Part shown: in pieces, positions 9,899 to 26,637 of the stretch
Layout: each line of letters begins with the position of its first letter
Position numbering within the stretch: the stretch's first letter is position 1
Origin: Escherichia whittamii
Lineage (GTDB): Bacteria > Pseudomonadota > Gammaproteobacteria > Enterobacterales > Enterobacteriaceae
Direction: 5' to 3'
NCBI RefSeq assembly: GCF_014836715.1
Contig: NZ_JACSQI010000009.1
Span: forward strand, 65,162-129,161
DNA: 64,000 bases
The notes under the pieces: model-generated
Told to the model about the DNA's origin: nothing
Seen by the model: the letters and a program-made list of their open reading frames with translations, nothing else
The model's database searches: none
Made by a program: the position numbers and the translations under genes

Positions 9899-10247
9899 AA
9901 CAGGTGCCTTCGCGTTTCGAAGACAATGGCTATATTTCTATAAAATATCTTGTACCCCATAAACTCCGGGGGATTTTCATTAAATTTTTCAATGGCTTTA
10001 CTCTTTACAGAAGCCTTATCACCAAAGAAAACAAGATCTTCGGTCTCATGATCGGATAATTGATTTTCATAGCCATCAAAATACCATACATCGCAGCTTC
10101 GCCAGATATCTGTATCTACTTCATAGAGATACAATTCGATTTCTGCATCACCCCAAAAGCATTTATTTACTGCATCAAATTCATAATCCCCAATCGTATA
10201 TTTTTGTTTTATCTTATCTTCAAGGTCTGCTTTGACTGATATGTCCA
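9895..10247 (-). CDS. Orphan hypothetical protein between malQ and gntT
   Basis: 117 residues from the ATG at 10247, preceded by AAGGAAAAAAGTT. An upstream in-frame start (10293) would run through the malPQ terminator and is less likely. The protein is acidic and rich in Tyr, Phe and Trp (VNKCFWGDAEIELYLYEVD, DVWYFDGYENQLSDHETED). It has no signal peptide or membrane helix. I do not recognise the family. Size and acidity resemble orphan immunity proteins, but that is only a resemblance. It is more AT-rich than malQ or gntT, and not at this place in K-12. Its stop overlaps a malQ tail remnant. Confidence 0.7.
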
Positions 10248-10262
10248 TAACTTTTTTCCTTG

Positions 10263-10292
10263 AAAAAAAAGCCTGGCAACGTGTACCAGGCA
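10263..10292 (-). terminator. Intrinsic terminator of malPQ
   Basis: On the minus strand the stem GCCTGG/CCAGGC with loop TACACGTTG is followed by a run of eight T (10263-10270). It lies 10 bp past the malQ stop and before the orphan gene. Confidence 0.88.
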
Positions 10293-10301
10293 CTTCCTCA
10301 A

Positions 10302-12383
10302 TTACTTCTTCGCGACCAACCTGCGCCGCTTGTCCAGATCCTTAATCAACTTGTTCACACTATCATCGGCAAACATCGTCTCAAGCGTTGCAGAAAGCTT
10401 ACGTCGCCAGTTTTTGTACTGGTAGCTGGTGCCGGGGATATTCACCGGGTCCGCCATATCCAGCCAGTCTTCCGGCTGTAGCCCTAACAGAGCGCTGTTA
10501 CTGTCGGCAATGTAGCGCTGCAAACCACGATTAAGCGTCGGCGTCATCGCCATTAGCGACGCCTTATGCCCAGCGCGTTTAGGCAGACAACCGTATTTAT
10601 GCAGTGCATCCAGTAGCCCTTGCTTCGCCAGTTCGCGATCCTGATACAAACCGCGCAGCACGGCTTCATCCGGGTACAGCCCCAGCGTTTTGCCCAGCGT
10701 TAAATCCCCGCTCTCCCAGTAGCCGCGAAGCGTAGGCAGGTCGTGCGTCGCCGCGACCGCCATCGACTGTTCCGGATACGCTTTTGGTGCGCGGAACGTC
10801 TTCTCGTGATCGCTTTCGAAATAGAGCACTTTGTAGGAGTACACACCGCTGCTGCGCAGCTTACCGACAATCTCTACTGGTACGGTGCCGAGATCTTCGC
10901 CAATTACCATGCAGCGATGGCGCTTACTTTCAAGCGCCAGAATAGAGAGCAGATCATCCACCGGATAGTGAACATACGCGCCCTGATCCGCCGTCTCGCC
11001 ATACGGTATCCACCACAAACGCAGCATCGACATCACATGGTCAATTCGCAACGCGCCGCAGTTTTGCATATTGGCGCGCAGCAGCTCGATAAACGGTTCA
11101 TAGGCGCGCGCGGTGATGATATGCGGGTCCATCGGCGGTAATCCCCAGTTCTGCCCCAACGGGCCGAGGATATCCGGTGGCGCGCCAACCGACGCTTTCA
11201 GACAATACAACTCGCGGTCGCACCAGGTTTCTGCTCCACCTTCTGCTACACCAACCGCCAGGTCACGATACAAGCCAATGGGCATTTCATGGCCCTGGCT
11301 TATCTCCCAGCAGGCGGCAAACTGGCTGTAAGCCAGCCACTGCAACCAGAGATAAAAATCGACGTCATTGCGATGTTCTTCGCAGAACTGACGCACTTCT
11401 GGCGAATCTACGTTCTGATACATCTCGGGCCATGCTGGCCAGCCCCAGCGCATTTCATCTTCTTTCACTTGTTGGGCATGTAGCGCGTCAAACGCCGCCT
11501 GCCAGAACAGGCTGTCGCCCTGTTCAGCTACAAACTGGCGAAATGCTGCCATTTGTTCATCATCACGTTGCGCGAAGACTTTCCACGCCATCCGCAGCGC
11601 CGTCATTTTCAGTGCGGTGACGGTAGAGTAATCGACCCAGTCGGCATCCCGCGCCTGTTGCAGCGTCTGTTGCGTGGTCGGCATCTGCCACCAGGCCTGT
11701 GCCTCTTCACTAAGCTGAAAATCTTCAACGGCGTTGACGTCGATATAAATCACGTTCAGCCAACGGCGAGATGACGGGCTATATGGGCTGGCGCTTTCCG
11801 GGTTTGCCGGGTACAGCGCATGAATCGGATTCAGGCCGATAAACGATCCACCGCGTTTTGCCACATCCACCAACATCGCTTTGAGATCGCCAAAATCGCC
11901 AATGCCCCAGTTTTTTTCCGAGCGCAGCGTATAAAGCTGAACGCAAGCGCCCCACAGCTTTTGCTTGTTGAGCAAAGCCTGCGGTTCGTAGCAGCGTTTA
12001 GGTGCGACAATCACCCGACAATGAGCACGCTGTTCATCCTGAGCAAGCGTCAGCGTGTGATAACCTTCCGGCAGTTTTGCCGGTAGATTGAACGCGTTAC
12101 CACCGCTCACATGACCTTTGTACTGCGTTCCTTCTTCGGTGGTCAGCAGCCAGCTATATTCGCCGCTGCCCTCTACCGCCATTGGCATTTTTTTCCCGGC
12201 GGTATACACCATGACATTTGGCACTGGTGTTACCGCCACTTTCGTGGCGGCACTTTGATGCATCGCATCAAGCAAACGCCGTTTGGTTTCGGCGCTAATC
12301 GACTGCGGTTTTCCGTGGGCATTGATGTAATTGGGGCTGATCCCCGCCGCCAACGCGGCTTTGTCCAGACGTTTGCTTTCCAT
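10302..12383 (-). CDS. malQ: MalQ, 4-alpha-glucanotransferase (amylomaltase)
   Basis: 693-residue GH77 enzyme that disproportionates maltose and maltodextrins, releasing glucose and longer chains for MalP. GH77 motifs seen: RIDHVMSMLRLWWIP (nucleophile Asp region), VIGEDLGTVP (acid/base Glu) and AATHDLPTLRGYW. It begins 9 bp after malP, in the malPQ operon under MalT. The last codons differ from the leftover tail at 9866-9898, which suggests the 3' end was replaced by recombination. Confidence 0.96.
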   Translation of the reverse strand: MESKRLDKAALAAGISPNYINAHGKPQSISAETKRRLLDAMHQSAATKVAVTPVPNVMVYTAGKKMPMAVEGSGEYSWLLTTEEGTQYKGHVSGGNAFNLPAKLPEGYHTLTLAQDEQRAHCRVIVAPKRCYEPQALLNKQKLWGACVQLYTLRSEKNWGIGDFGDLKAMLVDVAKRGGSFIGLNPIHALYPANPESASPYSPSSRRWLNVIYIDVNAVEDFQLSEEAQAWWQMPTTQQTLQQARDADWVDYSTVTALKMTALRMAWKVFAQRDDEQMAAFRQFVAEQGDSLFWQAAFDALHAQQVKEDEMRWGWPAWPEMYQNVDSPEVRQFCEEHRNDVDFYLWLQWLAYSQFAACWEISQGHEMPIGLYRDLAVGVAEGGAETWCDRELYCLKASVGAPPDILGPLGQNWGLPPMDPHIITARAYEPFIELLRANMQNCGALRIDHVMSMLRLWWIPYGETADQGAYVHYPVDDLLSILALESKRHRCMVIGEDLGTVPVEIVGKLRSSGVYSYKVLYFESDHEKTFRAPKAYPEQSMAVAATHDLPTLRGYWESGDLTLGKTLGLYPDEAVLRGLYQDRELAKQGLLDALHKYGCLPKRAGHKASLMAMTPTLNRGLQRYIADSNSALLGLQPEDWLDMADPVNIPGTSYQYKNWRRKLSATLETMFADDSVNKLIKDLDKRRRLVAKK

Positions 12384-12392
12384 CGCGCTTCC

Positions 12393-15038
<2,646 letters not shown>

Positions 15039-15268
15039 CTATAAATCAAGTAAAGCAGCGAAATAGTTTCAGTAATGAAATACCAATCGTGATTCATTTC
15101 ATTCTTAATAGATTTATTAAGTTCATCTTTTTAGATAGACCTTTCATCATGAATTAAGGAAGCATCATTGCTTTAATAACGCTTTTGAATCACGAGAAAA
15201 CACCATAAGATCCAGTATCTACGCTGTATCAGCGTAGTTTTTAGGTGAATCATTAATAAAGGTTTTGA

Positions 15269-15300
15269 ATTGTGACAGAGTGCAAATTCAGACACATAAA
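15269..15300 (+). promoter_or_regulatory. CRP site and promoter region of malT
   Basis: ATTGTGACAGAGTGCAAATTC about 140 bp before malT carries the CRP half-site TGTGA. The region down to TTATAACCATTAATTACG matches the malT control region as I remember it from K-12. malT is known to be cAMP-CRP dependent and Mlc-repressed. Confidence 0.65.
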
Positions 15301-15403
15301 AAACCGTCATCGCTTGCATTGCACAGATTTCTGGCCGACCTTATAACCATTAATTACGAAGCGCAAAAAAAATAATATTTCCTCAATTTCCACAGTGAAG
15401 TGA

Positions 15404-18115
<2,712 letters not shown>

Positions 18116-18157
18116 GTTTAGCCGGATAACGCGTCGGTTCCGGCTTACATCTTTACA

Positions 18158-19177
<1,020 letters not shown>

Positions 19178-20404
19178 TTATCCTTTTACGCACACCACCT
19201 GACGCAGGGTGTAGATAACTTCCACCAGATCGCTTTGTGCCGCCATCACCGCATCAATATCTTTATACGCCATCGGAATTTCGTCGATCACTTCGGCATC
19301 TTTACGGCATTCCACATGAGCGGTGGCACGAATTTGATCTTCCACGCTGAACAGTTTTTTCGCTTTGGTACGGCTCATTACCCGCCCGGCACCGTGGCTA
19401 CACGAACAGAATGACTCTTCATTTCCCAGCCCACGGACGATAAAGCTTTTCGCTCCCATCGAACCGGGAATAATTCCGTACTGCCCGGCACGCGCAGACA
19501 CCGCGCCCTTACGCGTTACATAGATTTCTTCGCCAAAGTGCTGCTCTTTTTGCACATAGTTGTGGTGACAGTTAATCTCTTCCATCGCCAGCGTTTGCGG
19601 CAGTCTCACCGTTTTCTGCGTAATGTTCTGCAACGCCGTTACCACGTTTTCCATCATCGCATCGCGGTTAAGACTTGCGAATAATTGCGCCCAGGCCACG
19701 GCTTTCAGGTAATCATCAAAGTATTCCGTACCTTCCATAAAGTACGCCAGATCACGCGACGGCAACGTTTCAAGCGTTTCCTGCATCTCTTTTTGTGCCA
19801 GATCGATAAAGTACGTCCCGATGGCGTTACCGATTCCGCGTGAACCAGAGTGCAGCATAATCCACACCTGGTCAGACTCATCTAGGCAGATTTCAATAAA
19901 GTGGTTACCCGTTCCCAGCGTTCCCAGATGTTTGTAGTTATTGGTATTAAGGAAACGCGGATATTTTTGCGTTAACCACTGATAACCGGCTTCCAGCTCG
20001 GCCCATTTAGCGTCGACGTTAACAGGCGGATTTTCCCATGCGCCTTTATCACGACGGCTACGATTATTGGAACGCCCGTGCGGCACGGCAGTTTCAATCG
20101 CCTGACGCAGCTCCGCCAGGTTTTCAGGCAGGTCCGCTGCCGTTAACGCGGTACGCAGCGCGTTCATTCCACAACCGATATCCACCCCCACCGCCGCCGG
20201 AATAATCGCCCCTTTCGTTGGGATCACGCTACCAATGGTGGAACCTTTACCCAGGTGCACGTCAGGCATTACCGCAATATGTTTGAAAATAAACGGCATC
20301 TTCGCCGTATTAATAAGTTGCTGACGCGCATCGGCTTCTACCGGTACGCCTTTGGTCCACATTTTTACCGGGGCATTTTCAGTGGTCAGTAATTCGTAAT
20401 TCAT
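19178..20404 (-). CDS. rtcB: RtcB, RNA-splicing ligase
   Basis: 408-residue GTP/Mn2+-dependent RNA ligase joining 2',3'-cyclic phosphate or 3'-phosphate ends to 5'-OH. Metal and guanylate ligands are visible in GVDIGCGMNALR, GTGNHFIEI, LHSGSRGIGN, INCHHNYVQ and CSCSHGAGRVMSR (the last carrying the guanylylated histidine). First gene of rtcBA, transcribed from a sigma54 promoter and activated by RtcR, encoded divergently. Confidence 0.97.
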   Translation of the reverse strand: MNYELLTTENAPVKMWTKGVPVEADARQQLINTAKMPFIFKHIAVMPDVHLGKGSTIGSVIPTKGAIIPAAVGVDIGCGMNALRTALTAADLPENLAELRQAIETAVPHGRSNNRSRRDKGAWENPPVNVDAKWAELEAGYQWLTQKYPRFLNTNNYKHLGTLGTGNHFIEICLDESDQVWIMLHSGSRGIGNAIGTYFIDLAQKEMQETLETLPSRDLAYFMEGTEYFDDYLKAVAWAQLFASLNRDAMMENVVTALQNITQKTVRLPQTLAMEEINCHHNYVQKEQHFGEEIYVTRKGAVSARAGQYGIIPGSMGAKSFIVRGLGNEESFCSCSHGAGRVMSRTKAKKLFSVEDQIRATAHVECRKDAEVIDEIPMAYKDIDAVMAAQSDLVEVIYTLRQVVCVKG

Positions 20405-20442
20405 TATGTTTTTCTCTTTTCGTTGTTTGCTGTCCTGATAAT

Positions 20443-20459
20443 TGCAACCGTCGTGCCAG
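20443..20459 (-). promoter_or_regulatory. Sigma54 promoter of rtcBA
   Basis: On the minus strand CTGGCACGACGGTTGCA matches the -24/-12 consensus TGGCACG-N4-TTGCA exactly, 39 bp upstream of rtcB. Confidence 0.93.
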
Positions 20460-20592
20460 AAAATTAAATCAGCGAATTAATTTTATAATTGTTTGTTTTT
20501 ATTTAATTAAAAGTACAAAGTCCGTAAACGGAGATTTTCTATAAAGTCACTTAACCGATAATGAAATATCGTCTTTTATAAGGATATCTAAG

Positions 20593-22191
20593 ATGCGTAA
20601 AACAGTGGCTTTTGGCTTTGTCGGAACCGTGCTGGATTATGCCGGGCGCGGCAGTCAACGCTGGTCAAAATGGCGCCCGACGCTCTGTTTATGCCAGCAA
20701 GAATCGTTAGTCATCGATCGGCTGGAATTGTTGCATGACGCCCGCTCGCGCTCGCTATTTGAAACGCTTAAACGCGATATCGCCAGCGTTTCGCCAGAAA
20801 CAGAAGTGGTAGGCGTTGAGATTGAACTGCATAACCCGTGGGATTTCGAAGAGGTTTACGCCTGCCTGCATGATTTCGCCCGGCATTACGCTTTTAAACC
20901 TGATAAAGAAGACTATTTAATTCACATCACCACCGGCACCCACGTCGCGCAGATTTGCTGGTTTCTGCTGGCGGAAGCCCGTTACTTGCCCGCCCGTTTG
21001 ATACAATCTTCACCACCGCGCAAAAAAGAACAACCGCGCAGCGCAGGTGAAGTGACGATTATCGATCTCGATTTAAGCCGTTATAACGCTATCGCCAGCC
21101 GCTTTGCCGAAGAACGCCAGCAAACCCTCGATTTCCTCAAATCCGGTATCGCTACGCGTAACCCCCTCTTTAACCGCATGATTGAGCAGATCGAAAAAGT
21201 GGCGATCAAATCCCGCGCGCCAATTCTGCTTAACGGCCCTACTGGTGCGGGTAAGTCGTTTCTGGCGCGACGCATCTTCGAGTTAAAACAGGCGCGGCAT
21301 CAGTTTAGCGGCGCGTTTGTGGAAGTGAACTGCGCCACCTTGCGCGGTGATACCGCCATGTCGGCGCTATTTGGTCATGTGAAAGGCGCGTTCACCGGGG
21401 CGCGGGAATCACGGGAAGGGCTGCTACGTAGCGCCAACGGCGGGATGTTGTTTCTCGATGAGATTGGCGAACTGGGCGCGGACGAACAGGCAATGCTGCT
21501 GAAAGCCATTGAAGAGAAAACCTTTTACCCGTTTGGCAGCGATCGCCAGGTGAGCAGTGATTTTCAGCTTATCGCCGGTACGGTGCGCGATTTACGCCAG
21601 CTGGTTGCCGAAGGCAAGTTTCGCGAAGACCTGTATGCACGGATTAATCTCTGGACCTTCACCCTGCCAGGGCTACGCCAGCGCCAGGAAGATATCGAAC
21701 CTAATCTGGATTATGAAGTAGAGCGCCACGCCTCGCTCACTGGCGACCACGTACGCTTTAACACCGAAGCGCGGCGCGCCTGGCTGGCTTTTGCGACATC
21801 GCCTCAGGCGACATGGCGCGGTAATTTTCGCGAACTTTCTGCCAGCGTTACGCGGATGGCGACGTTTGCCGAAAGTGGACGAATCACTCTTAAAACCGTA
21901 GAAGATGAGATTAATCGTCTGCGCTATAACTGGCAGGAAAGTCATCCTTCGGCGCTTACACAACTGTTGGGCGCAGAGGCGGAAAACATCGACCTTTTTG
22001 ACAGACTGCAACTGGAACACGTTATCGCTATCTGCCGCCAGGCAAAGTCGCTTTCTGCTGCCGGACGTCAGCTTTTTGACGTTTCGCGCCAGGGCAAAGC
22101 CAGCGTCAACGACGCGGATCGGCTACGCAAATACCTGGCGCGTTTTGGTCTGACGTGGGAGGAAGTGCAGGATCAGCACAGCTCCAGCTGA
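20593..22191 (+). CDS. rtcR: RtcR, sigma54-dependent activator of rtcBA
   Basis: 532 residues. The N-terminal RtcR/CARF-type sensor (VAFGFVGTVLDYAGRGSQRW) is thought to bind cyclic or RNA-derived ligands. The AAA+ domain has Walker A LNGPTGAGKSF, the sigma54-contacting GAFTGA loop (HVKGAFTGARE) and Walker B GMLFLDEIGEL. A C-terminal DNA-binding region follows. It faces rtcB across the sigma54 promoter. Its last 19 bp overlap the convergent glpR 3' end. Confidence 0.96.
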   Translation: MRKTVAFGFVGTVLDYAGRGSQRWSKWRPTLCLCQQESLVIDRLELLHDARSRSLFETLKRDIASVSPETEVVGVEIELHNPWDFEEVYACLHDFARHYAFKPDKEDYLIHITTGTHVAQICWFLLAEARYLPARLIQSSPPRKKEQPRSAGEVTIIDLDLSRYNAIASRFAEERQQTLDFLKSGIATRNPLFNRMIEQIEKVAIKSRAPILLNGPTGAGKSFLARRIFELKQARHQFSGAFVEVNCATLRGDTAMSALFGHVKGAFTGARESREGLLRSANGGMLFLDEIGELGADEQAMLLKAIEEKTFYPFGSDRQVSSDFQLIAGTVRDLRQLVAEGKFREDLYARINLWTFTLPGLRQRQEDIEPNLDYEVERHASLTGDHVRFNTEARRAWLAFATSPQATWRGNFRELSASVTRMATFAESGRITLKTVEDEINRLRYNWQESHPSALTQLLGAEAENIDLFDRLQLEHVIAICRQAKSLSAAGRQLFDVSRQGKASVNDADRLRKYLARFGLTWEEVQDQHSSS

Positions 22192-22931
22192 ATATGGTGG
22201 TCCGCCAGCACTTGCATCACGCCCGCAGGCGGCGGGGCGTCGGTGTAGACGGCATCAACCATGCTGATACTGCCCATATTGACCATTGCGTTACGGCCAA
22301 ATTTCGAGTGATCGACAACCAGCATCACGTGACGCGAGTTCTCAATAATGGCGCGTTTGGTGCGAACTTCGTGGTAATCGAACTCCAGCAGCGAGCCGTC
22401 GCTGTCAATACCGCTTATCCCGAGAATGCCAAAGTCGAGGCGGAACTGGGAGATAAAATCGAGCGTCGCTTCACCGATTATCCCGCCGTCACGGCTGCGT
22501 AATTCGCCACCGGCAAGAATGATGCGAAAATCCTCTTTTACCATCAGCGTGTTAGCAACGTTGAGATTGTTGGTGACAATGCGCAAATTGCTGTGATTGA
22601 GCAGCGCGTGCGCCACCGCTTCCGGCGTGGTGCCGATATCGATAAACAGCGTGGAGCCGTTGGGGATTTGCTCCGCCACTTTGCGAGCAATACGCTCTTT
22701 TTCTTCGGTCTGGGTGGCTTTACGATCGTGCCACGGCGTGTTAACCGAACTGGAAGGCAGCGCCGCACCACCATGATGGCGCAGGATCAGGTTTTGCTCC
22801 GCCAGTTCATTGAGGTCGCGACGAATAGTCTGCGGGCTGACGGAGAAGTGCTCCACCAGTTCCTCGGTGCTGACATAACCTTGCTGTTTAACCAGTTCGA
22901 TAATACCGTTGTGACGTTGTGTTTGTTTCAT
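22173..22931 (-). CDS. glpR: GlpR, glycerol-3-phosphate repressor (DeoR family)
   Basis: 252 residues. The N-terminal DeoR helix-turn-helix is RHNGIIELVKQQGYVSTEEL...SVSPQTIRRDLNEL, and the C-terminal sensor domain has FIDIGTTPEAVAHAL. It represses glpD and the other glp operons and is released by sn-glycerol-3-phosphate. The gene is full length here; from memory the MG1655 copy carries a frameshift. Last gene of glpEGR. Confidence 0.95.
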   Translation of the reverse strand: MKQTQRHNGIIELVKQQGYVSTEELVEHFSVSPQTIRRDLNELAEQNLILRHHGGAALPSSSVNTPWHDRKATQTEEKERIARKVAEQIPNGSTLFIDIGTTPEAVAHALLNHSNLRIVTNNLNVANTLMVKEDFRIILAGGELRSRDGGIIGEATLDFISQFRLDFGILGISGIDSDGSLLEFDYHEVRTKRAIIENSRHVMLVVDHSKFGRNAMVNMGSISMVDAVYTDAPPPAGVMQVLADHHIQLELC

Positions 22932-22947
22932 TTACAAGTCCCTGGAA

Positions 22948-23790
<843 letters not shown>

Positions 23791-23822
23791 TTATTCCACA
23801 CAAAAGGGGACAGTATAAAGCC

Positions 23823-24227
<405 letters not shown>

Positions 24228-24287
24228 TTATACATATCACTCTAAAATGTTTTTTCAATGTTACCTAAAGCGCGATTCTTTGCTAAT

Positions 24288-24322
24288 ATGTTCGATAACG
24301 AACATTTATGAGCTTTAACGAA
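24288..24322 (+). promoter_or_regulatory. GlpR operator(s) of glpD
   Basis: ATGTTCGATAACGAACAT (24288-24305) is a near-perfect palindrome matching the GlpR operator. A second, weaker half-matching stretch (TTTATGAGCTTTAACGAAAG) follows at once. Tandem GlpR sites at glpD are known in E. coli. Confidence 0.85.
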
Positions 24323-24338
24323 AGTGAATGAGGGCAGC

Positions 24339-25844
24339 ATGGAAACCAAAGATCTGATTGTGATAGGTGGCGGCATCAATGGTGCTGGTATCGCGGCAGA
24401 CGCCGCTGGACGCGGTTTATCCGTGCTGATGCTGGAGGCGCAGGATCTTGCTTGTGCGACATCTTCCGCCAGTTCAAAACTCATTCACGGCGGCCTGCGC
24501 TACCTTGAACACTATGAATTCCGTCTGGTCAGCGAGGCGCTGGCTGAACGTGAAGTGCTGCTGAAAATGGCTCCACATATCGCCTTCCCGATGCGTTTTC
24601 GCCTGCCGCATCGCCCGCATCTGCGCCCGGCGTGGATGATTCGTATTGGTCTGTTTATGTACGATCATCTGGGAAAACGCACCAGTCTGCCGGGATCAAC
24701 CGGTTTGCGTTTTGGCGCAAATTCAGTGTTAAAACCGGAAATTACGCGCGGATTCGAATATTCCGACTGCTGGGTAGACGACGCCCGTCTGGTACTCGCC
24801 AACGCTCAGATGGTGGTGCGTAAAGGCGGCGAAGTACTTACCCGTACTCGCGCCACGTCTGCTCGCCGCGAAAACGGTATGTGGATTGTGGAAGCGGAAG
24901 ATATCGATACCGGCAAAAAATACACATGGCAGGCACGCGGCCTGGTTAATGCCACCGGCCCGTGGGTGAAACAGTTCTTCGACGAAGGCATGCATCTGCC
25001 TTCACCTTATGGCATTCGCCTGATCAAAGGCAGCCATATTGTGGTGCCACGCGTACATACCCAAAAACAAGCCTACATTCTGCAAAACGAAGATAAACGT
25101 ATTGTGTTCGTGATCCCGTGGATGGACGAGTTTTCCATCATCGGCACCACCGATGTGGAATACAAAGGCTCCCCGAAAGCAGTGAAGATTGAAGAGAGTG
25201 AAATCAATTACCTGCTGAAAGTGTATAACACGCACTTTAAAAAGCAGTTAAGCCGGGACGATATCGTCTGGACCTACTCCGGTGTGCGCCCGCTTTGTGA
25301 TGATGAATCCGACTCGCCGCAGGCCATTACCCGTGATTACACGCTCGATATCCATGATGAAAACGGCAAAGCGCCGCTGTTGTCGGTATTTGGCGGCAAG
25401 CTGACCACATACCGCAAACTGGCAGAGCACGCGCTGGAAAAACTGACACCGTATTATCAGGGTATTGGCCCGGCCTGGACGAAAGAGAGTGTGTTACCGG
25501 GTGGCGCCATCGAAGGCGACCGCGACGACTACGCAGCCCGCCTGCGCCGCAGTTACCCGTTCCTGACCGAATCGTTGGCACGTCATTACGCACGCACCTA
25601 CGGCAGCAACAGCGAGCTGCTGCTCGGCAATGCGGGGGCTATAAGCGACCTCGGGGAAGATTTCGGTCATGAGTTCTACGAAGCGGAGCTAAAATATCTG
25701 GTGGATCATGAATGGGTCCGCCGCGCCGACGATGCCCTGTGGCGTCGCACGAAACAAGGTATGTGGCTGAATGCGGAACAACAGTCTCGAGTGAGTCAGT
25801 GGTTGCTGGAGTATACGCAGCAGAAATTGTCGCTGGCGTCGTGA
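24339..25844 (+). CDS. glpD: GlpD, aerobic glycerol-3-phosphate dehydrogenase
   Basis: 501-residue FAD-dependent peripheral inner-membrane enzyme that oxidises sn-glycerol-3-phosphate to dihydroxyacetone phosphate and reduces ubiquinone. The FAD-binding Rossmann motif is DLIVIGGGINGAGIAADAA at the N terminus. SSKLIHGGLRYLEHYEF is a family signature. The ATG at 24339 (after GAGGGCAGC) gives the K-12 length; an in-frame start at 24324 would add five residues. Operators for GlpR lie just upstream. Confidence 0.97.
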   Translation: METKDLIVIGGGINGAGIAADAAGRGLSVLMLEAQDLACATSSASSKLIHGGLRYLEHYEFRLVSEALAEREVLLKMAPHIAFPMRFRLPHRPHLRPAWMIRIGLFMYDHLGKRTSLPGSTGLRFGANSVLKPEITRGFEYSDCWVDDARLVLANAQMVVRKGGEVLTRTRATSARRENGMWIVEAEDIDTGKKYTWQARGLVNATGPWVKQFFDEGMHLPSPYGIRLIKGSHIVVPRVHTQKQAYILQNEDKRIVFVIPWMDEFSIIGTTDVEYKGSPKAVKIEESEINYLLKVYNTHFKKQLSRDDIVWTYSGVRPLCDDESDSPQAITRDYTLDIHDENGKAPLLSVFGGKLTTYRKLAEHALEKLTPYYQGIGPAWTKESVLPGGAIEGDRDDYAARLRRSYPFLTESLARHYARTYGSNSELLLGNAGAISDLGEDFGHEFYEAELKYLVDHEWVRRADDALWRRTKQGMWLNAEQQSRVSQWLLEYTQQKLSLAS

Positions 25845-25884
25845 TTTAACGTAAGCGGGCTGGACTGATGACAAACACAAAAAC

Positions 25885-25985
25885 TGCCTGATGCGCTACG
25901 CTTATCAGGCCTACGTGGTTTATGCAATATATTGAATTTGCATGATTTTGTAGGCCTGATAAGGCGTTCACGCCGCATCCGGCAT
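25885..25985. repeat. BIME: REP pair after glpD
   Basis: TGCCTGATGCGCTACGCTTATCAGGC (25885-25910) and an inverted GTAGGCCTGATAAGGCG...GCATCCGGCATG (25950-25985) form a REP pair with an AT-rich spacer. It marks the border between glpD and the accessory operon. Confidence 0.88.
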
Positions 25986-26035
25986 GAACTAAGCGCACTT
26001 TGTCAACAATCTGACCAACTTTTGGATTCAGGGAA

Positions 26036-26635
26036 TTACGACAAAGCCCACGCCATCATACCCAACGTAACAAAACTTAAGCACGTTCCCCACTCGCTCC
26101 ACTTCTGCCCCTGACTTCTGTTTTTGCTGCGCCACTGGCAGTAATATCCCAACGCAAAACCAAGCTGTGCGCTTATCGGACCGACAAAGTCGGTCCAGGG
26201 TTGGGACCAAAATGGCGAAAAATTCAGCGGTAACCAGACAACACTCAGAAAGAACTTGCGGATATTTTCCAGCACAGCTGACTTCTCTGGCGCAATATAA
26301 AAAATAATATTCCAGAGAATTAACCAGAAATAGACCGGTGTGAATACCAGCCAACAGTGAGGTCTGTTTTTTAGTTCCGATGGTGTTCTGCGGGCAAATT
26401 GCCAACCGACGTAACACATTGCACAGAAAGCAAGCGTATATTCAGCCAATAACCAAAGTTGTAATTCCAGAAGTGAAATACGCCTGATCATGAGCGGGAT
26501 AGAGAACAGTATCTCCCCCAGAAAACTCAATGTGATAACACAAGCAGCCAGCGCAACCACCGTCGGCCATACCAACAACGGCACGATAACAAAGCCGAGA
26601 ATGACAGGTGGAATATAAAGTCTGAATTTGTTCAT
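26036..26635 (-). CDS. Hypothetical inner-membrane protein
   Basis: 199 residues with about five hydrophobic segments (for example IPPVILGFVIVPLLVWPTV, LLAEYTLAFCAMCYVGW, CWLVFTPVYFWLILWNIIFY). I do not recognise the family. It starts 2 bp after the stop of the preceding (frameshifted) gene with AGGAC upstream, so translation is probably coupled. Last gene of the four-member operon that lies between glgP and glpD and is transcribed away from glgP. Confidence 0.7.
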   Translation of the reverse strand: MNKFRLYIPPVILGFVIVPLLVWPTVVALAACVITLSFLGEILFSIPLMIRRISLLELQLWLLAEYTLAFCAMCYVGWQFARRTPSELKNRPHCWLVFTPVYFWLILWNIIFYIAPEKSAVLENIRKFFLSVVWLPLNFSPFWSQPWTDFVGPISAQLGFALGYYCQWRSKNRSQGQKWSEWGTCLSFVTLGMMAWALS

Positions 26636-26637
26636 CT

